NCBI GenBank assembly: GCA_016720075.1
Contig: JADJXW010000001.1
Location: forward strand, 434,001-498,000
DNA: 64,000 nt
Direction of reading: 5' to 3'
Source: Pseudomonadota bacterium
GTDB taxonomy: Bacteria > Pseudomonadota > Gammaproteobacteria > Steroidobacterales > Steroidobacteraceae
Shown here: one piece after another, positions 54,752 to 64,000 of the stretch
How positions within the stretch are numbered: the first letter of the stretch is position 1
How the letters are laid out: every line of letters starts with the position of its first letter
Translations under genes and position numbers: made by a program
The notes under the pieces: generated by a model
Told to the model about the DNA's origin: nothing
Seen by the model: only the letters and a program-made list of their open reading frames with translations
The model's database searches: none

Positions 54752-56578
54752 TTATTGCAGTGCGCGCGCCACCAGCGGCGCGAATTCGGCCGGCTTCATG
54801 AAGCCCACCACGCGGAACTCGCGCCGTTCCACGCCATCCCTGCCGTAGAACATGATGCTGGGCGGACCCACGATGCCGAAGTGCTTCTGCAACGCCTTGT
54901 CCACGTCATCGTTTGCCGTCACATCCGCCTGCAACCACACGGTGCTGGCCAGCGCGTTGCGCACCTCGGCGGTGGGGAAGGTGTACTTCTCCATCTCCTT
55001 GCACGACACGCACCAGTCCGCATAGAAATCGAGCATCACGGTCTTGCCGGCCGCATTCGCGGTGGCTATCTGCGCGTTCAGGTCTTCCAGCGACTTGATG
55101 CGCTGGAAAGGCAGTTGCACGTGTTCCTCGGCCCGGGCCTGCAGCGGCTGCAGCGGATCGGTGGATCCCTGCGTGAAACCCACGCCCAGTAGTACCGCAT
55201 ACACCACGGCAACCACGGCGAGCACGCGCGCGACGCCGCGCCCCGCGGGGCTCTTGAGCTGCGCCATCTCGAGCACTAGCGCGAGCGACAGCAGCGGAAT
55301 CATCCACAGCAGCAGCGCGGAGTGTTCGGGGACCACGCGCGAGACCATCCACACCGCCACCGCCAGCATCAGCGCGCCGAACACCTGCTTGACGGTGTCC
55401 ATCCATGCGCCGGCGCGCGGCAGCAACTGCCCGGCCGAAGCGCCCACCACCAGCAGTGGCACGCCCATGCCCATGGCCATCGAGAACAGCGCAACTCCGC
55501 CTCGCACCATCTGGCCGGACTGGCCGATCACCGACAGCGCGGCCACCAGCGCCGGACCCACGCAGGTGGTGACGATCAGCGCCGACAGTGCGCCCATTGC
55601 CACCACGCCGGCGTAGCTGCCCGGCTTCTGCTGGTTGCTCATCTCGGACAGGCGCGTCTGAATGAACGAGGGCATCTGCACGGTGAAGAACCCGAACATG
55701 GATGCCGCCATTGCAACAAACAGCGCCGCGAACAGCAGGATGATCCAGGTCTGCTGGAACAATGTCTGGGCCTGCTGGCCCGCAGCCGCCACGGCCACGC
55801 CCGCCGCCGTGTAGGTGGCGGCCATGCCCAGCACATAGGCCAGCGAGAGCATGAAGGCGCGGGTGCGGGTGACGCTGGCGCCACCGGCGGTGATCAGGCC
55901 GGCGACGATCGGCACCATGGGCAGCACGCACGGCGTGAACGACAGCAGCAGGCCCGCCAGGAAGAAGGCGCCCACCATCAGGAAAACATTGCCGCTGCGG
56001 ATCAGGTTCGCCAGGCGATCCTGTTCCGAGACATAGGCTTCGCCCCCGCCCGAAACACTGCCGGCGACGCCCGCCAGCGTGCTGACGGCGGTGGCTTCCG
56101 GCATGGCGATCTGGAAGGTCTTGGTCTGCGGCGCGTAGCACAGGCCCGCATCCGCACAGCCCTGGTAGCTGACCTTCAGCGGCAGCGTGAAGGCCTCCTT
56201 CGAGCTGCGCGACACGGGCAGGCGCGCCACCACATCGTGGTGATACACCTCCTGCTTGCCGAAATACTCGTCTTCCTTGGTCTCGCCCGTGGGCAGGTCA
56301 GGCGCGCCCAGCGCGACCGGCTGGCCGGCTTCCACCGCAAACTTCATCTTGCCGCGATAGAGGTAGTAGCCCTCCAGCACCACGAAGTTGATCTCGATGC
56401 GGTCGGCCGCCGTGGCCTCGGCGCTGACCTTGAAGGCCACATCCACATCGACGAAGTCGTCCGAGGGGGTCGACAGGCCCGTGATCTGCGAGACATCAGC
56501 TGCCTGGGCAGTGAGAATCGCGCCCCCAAACAGGGCAAGTATCAGGACAAGAAGGGTCGGGCGGGCCTGGCGGGGCAT
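54752..56578 (-). CDS. dsbD: Thiol-disulfide interchange protein DsbD
   Basis: A 608-residue inner-membrane protein that carries electrons from cytoplasmic thioredoxin to the periplasm. Three domains are seen: the alpha periplasmic domain (YQGCADAGLCYAPQTK), the eight-helix membrane domain with its cysteine pair in FTPCVLPMVPI and TTCVGPAL, and the C-terminal thioredoxin domain with FYADWCVSCKEME. ATG at 56578 after a signal peptide (RPTLLVLILALFGGAILTAQA). First gene of the long minus-strand run, divergent from groESL. Confidence 0.95.
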   Translation of the reverse strand: MPRQARPTLLVLILALFGGAILTAQAADVSQITGLSTPSDDFVDVDVAFKVSAEATAADRIEINFVVLEGYYLYRGKMKFAVEAGQPVALGAPDLPTGETKEDEYFGKQEVYHHDVVARLPVSRSSKEAFTLPLKVSYQGCADAGLCYAPQTKTFQIAMPEATAVSTLAGVAGSVSGGGEAYVSEQDRLANLIRSGNVFLMVGAFFLAGLLLSFTPCVLPMVPIVAGLITAGGASVTRTRAFMLSLAYVLGMAATYTAAGVAVAAAGQQAQTLFQQTWIILLFAALFVAMAASMFGFFTVQMPSFIQTRLSEMSNQQKPGSYAGVVAMGALSALIVTTCVGPALVAALSVIGQSGQMVRGGVALFSMAMGMGVPLLVVGASAGQLLPRAGAWMDTVKQVFGALMLAVAVWMVSRVVPEHSALLLWMIPLLSLALVLEMAQLKSPAGRGVARVLAVVAVVYAVLLGVGFTQGSTDPLQPLQARAEEHVQLPFQRIKSLEDLNAQIATANAAGKTVMLDFYADWCVSCKEMEKYTFPTAEVRNALASTVWLQADVTANDDVDKALQKHFGIVGPPSIMFYGRDGVERREFRVVGFMKPAEFAPLVARALQ

Positions 56579-56649
56579 GAGATCTCCGGGGCGGGGGCCG
56601 AATCGGGCGGATTGTACAGAGGGGGCCGTCCTAAAGACGTCGACTGGCC

Positions 56650-56677
56650 TTGAATCCTCAGGTTCCGTCGTTATCAT
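56650..56677 (+). promoter_or_regulatory. Probable sigma-70 promoter of groESL
   Basis: TTGAAT at 56650-56655 and TATCAT at 56672-56677 are separated by 16 bases, close to the consensus pair. A transcript would begin near 56684, directly before the CIRCE element. No convincing heat-shock sigma-32 promoter (CTTGAA with CCCCAT) was found, though CTTGAA itself overlaps the -35 box. Confidence 0.65.
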
Positions 56678-56686
56678 ACCTGCCCG

Positions 56687-56713
56687 TTAGCAGCCGACCC
56701 ATGAGAGTGCTAA
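56687..56713 (+). promoter_or_regulatory. CIRCE operator for HrcA
   Basis: TTAGCAGCC, nine bases, GAGTGCTAA. The right arm is the exact CIRCE half-site; the left arm differs from TTAGCACTC at two positions. The nine-base spacing is as in CIRCE. Its position at the expected transcription start of groES indicates repression by HrcA and relief at heat shock. hrcA is not in the window. Confidence 0.88.
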
Positions 56714-56784
56714 CAGCTCTTCGGGTCCGGCTGCACAAACCGGTTTTCAAACCTCTAGTTACACAGCATCAAGGAGTGGCAAGC

Positions 56785-57078
56785 ATGAAGATTCGCCCCC
56801 TCCACGACCGCATCATCGTGAAGCGGCTCGAGGAAGAACGCACGTCGGCCGGCGGGATCATCATCCCTGACAGCGCGACCGAGAAGCCCATCCAGGGCAA
56901 GGTCATCGCCGTGGGCAATGGAAAGATCCTGGAAGACGGATCGGTCCGCAAGCTCGACGTAAAGGTCGGCGACAAGATCCTGTTCGGCAAGTACGGCGGA
57001 ACGGAAGTGAAGGTCGACGGCGACGAACTCCTGGTCATGCGTGAAGAAGACGTCATGGCCGTCATCGAGGGCAAATAA
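56785..57078 (+). CDS. groS: Co-chaperonin GroES
   Basis: A 97-residue lid protein of the GroEL chamber: MKIRPLHDRIIVKRLEEERT, the mobile loop SAGGIIIPDSATEKP, and the end GDELLVMREEDVMAVIEGK. AAGGAG is eight bases before the ATG. It is followed two bases later by groEL. Confidence 0.98.
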   Translation: MKIRPLHDRIIVKRLEEERTSAGGIIIPDSATEKPIQGKVIAVGNGKILEDGSVRKLDVKVGDKILFGKYGGTEVKVDGDELLVMREEDVMAVIEGK

Positions 57079-57080
57079 TC

Positions 57081-58727
<1,647 letters not shown>

Positions 58728-58757
58728 GGCACCGCCTTACCTGATCCCGGTCTGATC

Positions 58758-58791
58758 AGAAGGGCCCCGGCAGAAATGCCGGGGCCCTTCT
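58758..58791 (+). terminator. Rho-independent-type terminator after groEL
   Basis: A perfect 15-base stem (58758-58772 with 58777-58791) closed by a GAAA tetraloop and followed by GTTTGTG. The strong GC stem makes it a convincing terminator even though the T-tract is short. Confidence 0.88.
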
Positions 58792-58803
58792 GTTTGTGAT
58801 TGA

Positions 58804-58888
58804 ATCTAGTCGTTCAGAAGCATGAGAAATTCTGAACTAATTGTTTTTAGAAGCATTAAATTCTTATAATCATTGCAATTATCTAGTC
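58804..58888 (+). promoter_or_regulatory. Operator-rich promoter of the hipA-like gene
   Basis: A sharply AT-rich stretch. A promoter is visible: TTGTTT (58841-58846), 18 bases, TATAAT (58865-58870). The spacer holds AGAAGCATTAAATTCT, an imperfect inverted repeat; upstream at 58812-58837 lies GTTCAGAA, ten bases, TTCTGAAC. Both share AGAAGCAT (58816 and 58849), 33 bases apart, about three helical turns. ATCTAGTC also occurs twice (58804 and 58881). This suggests cooperative binding of a dimeric repressor, possibly the helix-turn-helix end of the downstream protein. Confidence 0.6.
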
Positions 58889-58919
58889 ATTTTTATTGTC
58901 ACTCCGGTATGATCCTTCC

Positions 58920-60275
58920 ATGAGAGTCCCGGCAAGATTCCCTGCTCAGGCGCCTGGGGCGGGTACCGCATCAGCCACTGACTGGGAGGCCACCGGACAA
59001 TCCAGGCTTCCGTCGCGCGCGCCTAGAAGCCTGATCGCCCAGCATCTGGTCGGATGGGGTCACGCGCGGTGCTCGCACGCTGCTGCGGCCTGTCGAAGGG
59101 ATAGGCGCCCACTGGCCTTTGCGACGCATCGGTGCCGACGGCAGCATCGAAGAGCTGGGAACCCTTTTCGCCCTGGCAGCCGGCGAATTCCATTTCGAAG
59201 CGCGTCCCCCATTTGCGTGGGGCGGGCTATCCACGGGCCTGCCGTACTTCCTGCAGGACCAGAGACCCGCCGGGTTTCTCGGTCGGGCCGTGCCACAGCG
59301 CTTTCCCGAGCTGGGGTTGCCACAGCGCGTCATGGACTGGAATGACGATCACTATCTGCGTTATCTCACCCAGCGCGGCACCGACACGGTGGGCGACCTC
59401 ATCCTGGGCGATGTGGCGCTGGACGGACTGCTGGCCCAGCAGCAACGGCGCGATTCCGTGGCGATCGGCGATCGAAGCGAAACCTACCCCCGTCTGGCGC
59501 GCGATGTCCTTGCTGGTCATCTTCCCGGATCATCCGCCCACGGCGAGCATCCGAAATTCGTGACGATGCTGGAAGGTCACGCCGCTCCCCGGCCGGTGAT
59601 CGTGAAGTTCTCTCCGCCTGCTGCCACGGCCGTGGGCCAGCGATGGTCCGATCTGCTCGTGGCCGAACACCTGGCGCATCAGGTTCTGCACGAGGCGGGA
59701 ATAGCTGCAGTGCAATCGCGCATCGAGCAATTCGATGACCAGACCTTCCTGGAAATGGATCGATTCGATCGCGTGGGCCGCGAAGGGCGGATGGGCATTA
59801 CCTCGCTGCTGGCCATCGACACGCACCTGTACGGAAAGCTCGACAACTGGATAGCCGCCTGCGGTCGCCTGCTGGGCGATGGTCGCATCGATCCGACTTC
59901 GTTCGACAACGCGCGCCTCGCGGCCACTTTTGGCGCGCTGATCGCCAACCCCGACCGGCATTTCGGCAATCTCGCCTTTAACGACCGGTACGACGGCAGG
60001 TTCGTGCTTTCCCCTATCTACGACATGCTCCCGATGCTGTTCGCGCCGGAGCACGACCAGGTGCTGCCACGGGAATTCGTGCCGCCGCACCCCACAGCCG
60101 ACACCCTGGGGCCTATGCCCAGGCCCGGGCGCTCGCGGAAGCCTACTGGAAGCGCTGCGCCGCGGATAAACGCATCAGCGAAGGGTTTCGCGCGCTGTGC
60201 GCGTCCTGTGGAGGGATGCTCTACGCGCTGCCGCGCACTGGTGCATTCGGAAGTGGGGTCGTGAAATCGCGCTGA
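58920..60275 (+). CDS. HipA-family kinase, YjjJ type (several frameshifts)
   Basis: Serine/threonine-kinase-fold toxin-like protein with a predicted N-terminal DNA-binding domain. The body is readable: LFALAAGEFHFEARPP, GLPYFLQDQRPAGFLGR, GDLILGDVALDGLLA, LPGSSAHGEHPKF, VIVKFSPP, the catalytic NPDRHFGNL and metal motif SPIYDMLPML, all as in YjjJ proteins. The N-terminal part (MRVPARFPAQAPGAGTASAT, then a QASVARA helix-turn-helix fragment) needs at least two added bases (for example at 59002). At 60108-60111 one G is missing; restoring it leads through AYAQARALAEAYWKR to TGA at 60273-60275. Total about 450 residues, as in E. coli YjjJ. Catalytic Asp residues are intact, but the gene may be decayed. 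Confidence 0.72.
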
Positions 60276-60296
60276 ACCCCGCGCCGGGCACAATCC

Positions 60297-62929
60297 CTAC
60301 GCCGCGCCTATTGCTGCCAACAGCTGCTCGCGCACGTTGCGGCCGGCTTCATCTGCTTTCTGGACCATCCGGTAGAGGCCTCTGCCTTTGCTGCTCTTTG
60401 CCCACAGTTCCCCAACCATGCGCTTCTCGGTTTCCTGATCACTGCTGTATCGATCGCCGCCCTTGTACTCGATAACGAACAGGCGGCCGTCGCGGAGTTT
60501 CGCCACGAAATCCGGGTAGGTGCGCTGCCTCGATGTGGGCATCCAGAACTGGGTCGGGTGCACGAGGTTGCGTACCCAGAACTCGACTTCATCCAGCAGG
60601 TCGATGCTCTGGCGCATTCGAATTCTTCGGTGATGCGGCCACCCGGCGTCTTCCAGTCGAGATCACCCGGCACCGGGTAGAAGTGCTTCCTGAACCGGTA
60701 GCTGCCTTCGTAGTACCGCCGGGCGGGGTATCGCGCCAGGTCCGGGGGGTAGGTGAAACTCACGTCAGGATCGTCGATCGCGCCGATCATTTCCGGATCG
60801 GAGCCGAACAGCACCTGCTGGAATCCTTCCCGGTGTGCCTGCGCGAGCCAGCTGCATCTGCTCGATGAGCTTCCTGCGCAGCACGAACTGGCCCCGCAGC
60901 AACTGCGCCAGCGAGAAGCCGCGATCCTCGGTGAGGCAGCTGATGGCGCGCCGCAGCCATTCGCGCATCACGGGTTGCCTGACAGACGGATCGCGCACGC
61001 CCTGATCCAGCCACCCGACAAGATCCGCCTCGGTACGATCCCGCGCGAAGCCGGGCAGGTAGGTGACCCCATCGTCCTGCACCTGACGGTAGTGGACCTG
61101 TTGTCCGTCCAGGTCGACCTCGAAGGTCATGCTTTCTTCGCTGAAGCGGAAACTGGAAAGATCCGGGGGGCGCGCAAGCAGGTCCCAGGTGAACCCGTCG
61201 GGCACTGCGCCCTGGTCCAGCAGCTCAAGCTCGCCCTGTTCCACGCGGCAGAGGCGCGGCACACTGAAATTCGCGCTTTGCTCACTCGGCGCCTTCGCGG
61301 CAAGGACCGCGTTCTGGTGCATTCTCAGCCGCGAAGCCGCGTCATCGCGCTCGCGAGTTGGCACGGCTGTGATGATCGCTTCTGCGGTCTGCGGGTCGAT
61401 CACGTCGCTGATTTCGATGATTCCACCCCGACCCTCCGGCGCGGGCGTGAACACCACGCGCTGCCGGTCGCGTTCAGGCACTTCATCGAGCTGTGGATGC
61501 CTTGAAACCGTGATGCGAGTGGTGGGCGGCGCCGGCGTGCCCGGGCTTCCGCCCTGCAGCCCAAGAGTCTCCTGCGGATCCGGGCGAACGGCCAGGTCGG
61601 CTTCCATCGGATTGAACCCGATGTCGATCAGTGAGCGGGTCAGTTCCCCCGCCGCGCGGCCGAATGCATCCGAAACGACATGCGCATAGGCCCTGTTCAA
61701 TGCATCCTGTCGTCGCCGAACGGCATAGGGCATGCGCAGCACCCGACCCAGCAACTGCTGCACGTCGCGATCGCTTCTGACCTGAGCGACGGAGCAGAAA
61801 ACGTAGGCCAGGGAGCAGTCCCAGCCTTCCTTGAGCGCCTGCTTCGTGATGATGATTTCGATCGGGCAATCCTTTGCGAACAGATCCACCCCTTCCAGTT
61901 CGCGCTGTTCTCCGGTGGCAATCGCAATCGACGTTTCCGCAACGCCATCTGTCTCCAGCAGATGGTGCTTCACGGCTTCCACAGTTGCCGTGCCGCGGGA
62001 GCTCTCCGCCTGGATCAGCAGGATGGGGCGGATGTAGTCCGGCTCGTTCCGGGCGATGACGGCCAGTGACTTGCGTCGCGCCACGGCACTGCTGACTGCA
62101 GAGGGCCACTCTCCGCCATGCTCCTTCAACACGACGGGAAACTTGATCATGTTTTCGGCCTTCAGTTCGAAGGCGGATACGCTGACCAGGACATTGGGCT
62201 GGAAAGGTCCGGCGTCGCGGTGAGCTCCACCACGGCGCGAGGCCCCAGGCGCTCATAGACCGTGGACAGCGGCGTTGTGGCGTTGTGCGCCTCATCCATG
62301 ATGACCAGCGGACCGTGCAGCTTGAGCAGGTTGGCAAAAAGAGGTCAGGGCCCTGCCATCCGCCCCCTTTCGAGGTAGTTCAGGTCCCGGATGCTGCCCG
62401 CGAAATGCGGCTCCATATCTTCGTGGTGTTCGTAGACTTTGCGGCCTTCCTGATTTTCCACCCGCAGCGCGGCCACCGTGGCAATGATCACGCAAAGTTT
62501 CGTGGCGACGTCTGCCGGGCGGATGTGCGTGAAGTCGGCAATGTCGAAAATGGCGACCTGGCCAGCAAATGCATCATCCATTTCCTGCCGGTAGCTATGC
62601 CGGGGATCACGGAATGCATCCAGGGTCTGGTCTTTGATCTGCGTTGTCGGCACCAGCCACAACACCAGCGGGAACTCGCGGTCCAGCAGAGTTCGGCCGG
62701 CAGCCTGAATGATGTGCGCACCCATCACGGTCTTGCCGCCGCCCGTAGGGATGCGCAGGCAGACGTACGGCACCTCTGGAAGTCCTGGCATGGGCTTGTA
62801 TGCAACACTGAGCCCGTGATCCGCTGTCCTCGCGAAGGCGTAGGCGGCCCTCCCGATCCGGGCGGCATCGAAGAAGCGCTCCAGGCTGGTCAGGGCCCGG
62901 CGCTGATAGTCTTTCAGAGCCAATGCCAT
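60297..62929 (-). CDS. Type III restriction enzyme Res subunit (multiple frameshifts)
   Basis: DEAH helicase-nuclease of a type III restriction system. Pieces in order: YQRRALTSLERFFDA and Walker A RIPTGGGKTVMGAH; DEAH box in LVIMDEAHNATTPLS and ELTATPD; helicase motif VI in DVQQLLGRVLRMPYA; C-terminal nuclease YPDFVAKLRDGRLFVIEYKG (PD-ExK). About five single-base errors break it: CCCCC 62363 (one short), AAAAA 62336 (one extra), GGG 62196 (one short), near 60845, and GG 60611 (one short), plus-strand runs. Repaired length is about 877 residues. ATG at 62929 is one base after the mod stop. Confidence 0.82.
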
Positions 62930-62930
62930 G

Positions 62931-64000
62931 TCAGCGCGCCCCTATTTCGTAGGGAATCTGGCGGAAGGTGATGTCGGCTTCGCGTAGCTGTTCGGCGGAG
63001 AGGGTGCAGGCTTCGCTGTAGATCACCTTCGGGCCGTTGAACTTAGGCAGCGAACGCAGGAGGCGGCGCGTCAGTAGACCTTTCCCGGGACCGACTGTCG
63101 TCTCGGGTATGCCGCCGAACAACAGGTAGTAGCCAATGCCTGCATGCTCACCCAGAAACGCCTGTTCACCTGCTCCGCCAGATCGGGCGACTCCGGTTTC
63201 CGCGTGCCAGATGTGCGCCGCAAGGTGCGAGCTCACGCCTTCTCGGACATGGCCACCTTCGTCGAAAACGGAATGTCCGAGCCTGAAGAAGCGGAAACCG
63301 CCGCCATTTTTCCAACCGGCAGTTTCGAGATGCCGCCTGGCGCCGTCCACGACCTTCTCTAGGCGAGGCTTGCAGAGCGTACGGGCATGATCTCCGGCCT
63401 CTATGCCAATCCATCTTCGGCGCATTTTGTGAGCGACCGCTGCCGTAGTGCCGGAACCGAGGAAGCTATCGAGTACCAAGTCGCCTTCCCCGGTGGAAAT
63501 CTGAAGCGCTCGATAGATGAGCCGCTCTGGCTTCGGGGTGTCGAATGCCTTCCTGCCGTCGAAGAGAGCCTTCAATTCCGCACTGGCCTGCCTCGTGCTG
63601 CCTGCGAAGTCGTACGGCCACCATGTCTTGTTGACTACACCATCCTTTGCTTCCGACAGGAATTTCTTTTCCGAAGGGAATTCTGCGCTACCATCTTTTC
63701 CCCACCATATTCGATTGTCGGCCATTAGCTCCTTGAGCTTTCCGGGTGGTCGGCGCCAGCTACCCTTTGGGTGGCAACCTTCGGCCCGCTAGGTTTGGAG
63801 TTCGTAGTAGTCCTGTCGCGATGTTCAGCCCGCGTGAGCGGTGCAGCTAACCAGTCGCCTCTTGGGTCGTTGTCTGGATTGGAGTAGTACCCGCGTTGCT
63901 TTTCGTCACGCTCAAGCAATTGGGGTGCGAACGCTGTTGATTTGCGATAGACGAAGACATGATTGTGAGTCTGCGCGATTCCGGTCGCATTGTTCCCGGG
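62931..64000 (-). CDS. Type III DNA methyltransferase Mod, partial and frameshifted
   Basis: The C-terminal part of an adenine methyltransferase whose start lies beyond the window. Readable upstream piece: THNHVFVYRKSTAFAPQLL, then YYSNPDNDPRGDW; after two compensating frame breaks near 63763-63775 (one G extra, one base short) comes MADNRIWWGKDG, SAELKALFDG, KPERLIYRAL and the SAM motif VLDSFLGSGTTAAVAHKM. DPPY catalytic motif would be outside the window. The mod-res order and one-base spacing are those of type III systems. The target sequence cannot be predicted. Confidence 0.82.

Overview
The window is GC-rich DNA, almost fully coding, from a gammaproteobacterial chromosome. Pointers to Gammaproteobacteria are the run dsbD, tlpA-like, aroQ, accB, accC, prmA, DUF3426, dusB, fis, purH, purD, which closely follows the Pseudomonas-type order; rhlB divergent from trxA-rho; and plsB, greB and speA. 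Homospermidine synthase, the MoxR/DUF58/SpoIIM/RDD block and a CIRCE-controlled groESL suggest a Steroidobacter/Nevskia/Xanthomonas-like lineage, but the genus cannot be fixed by reading alone.

Layout. 0-3 kb: ATP-grasp ligase, CpeT-like protein and an lptF without lptG. 3-11 kb: truncated Nudix, UvrD/Rep helicase, sseA-speA facing GST-homospermidine synthase (polyamines), then a convergent junction holding a large nested palindrome. 11-14 kb: greB, LemA and two TPM-domain proteins. 14-20 kb: a same-strand run of an L,D-transpeptidase lipoprotein, a 43-codon micro-gene, an orphan contractile-tail sheath-like protein, a YqiA-type hydrolase and plsB, whose 3' end overlaps the convergent glpD. 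20-26 kb: glpD, arfB, MscS, YdcH, PHP phosphoesterase, HAD nucleotidase and rhlB. 26-30 kb: trxA, rho, an exported haem-binding protein and an outer-membrane barrel. 30-39 kb: a minus-strand chain of RDD, RDD, SpoIIM, membrane protein, DUF4129, DUF4350, MoxR, DUF58, cupin, Cys-rich protein and HDOD. 39-45 kb: lactonase-like lipoprotein, NTF2-like, GNAT, HIT, arylmalonate-decarboxylase-like protein, quinohaemoprotein and hydrolase. 45-56.6 kb: purine, translation, fatty-acid and thiol-redox genes on the minus strand. 56.6-58.8 kb: groESL with promoter, CIRCE and terminator. 58.8-64 kb: a more AT-rich accessory stretch with a YjjJ/HipA-type kinase under an operator-rich promoter and a type III restriction-modification pair (res, partial mod).

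At least eleven genes, among them the normally essential accB, accC and lptF, carry one or more single-base frameshifts, mostly in short homopolymers. In the eight simpler cases (lptF, glpD, the PHP gene, the GNAT gene, the decarboxylase-like gene, the DUF3426 gene, accC and accB) restoring the bases gives a full-length family protein, so uncorrected sequencing indels are the best explanation. Indel density is highest in the accessory end (hipA-like, res, mod), where real decay cannot be excluded.

The most unusual items are the sheath-like gene embedded in a cell-envelope/lipid gene run, the 104-bp nested palindrome after homospermidine synthase, the repeated operator in the hipA-like promoter, and the matching Gly/Arg-rich tails on RhlB and Rho.
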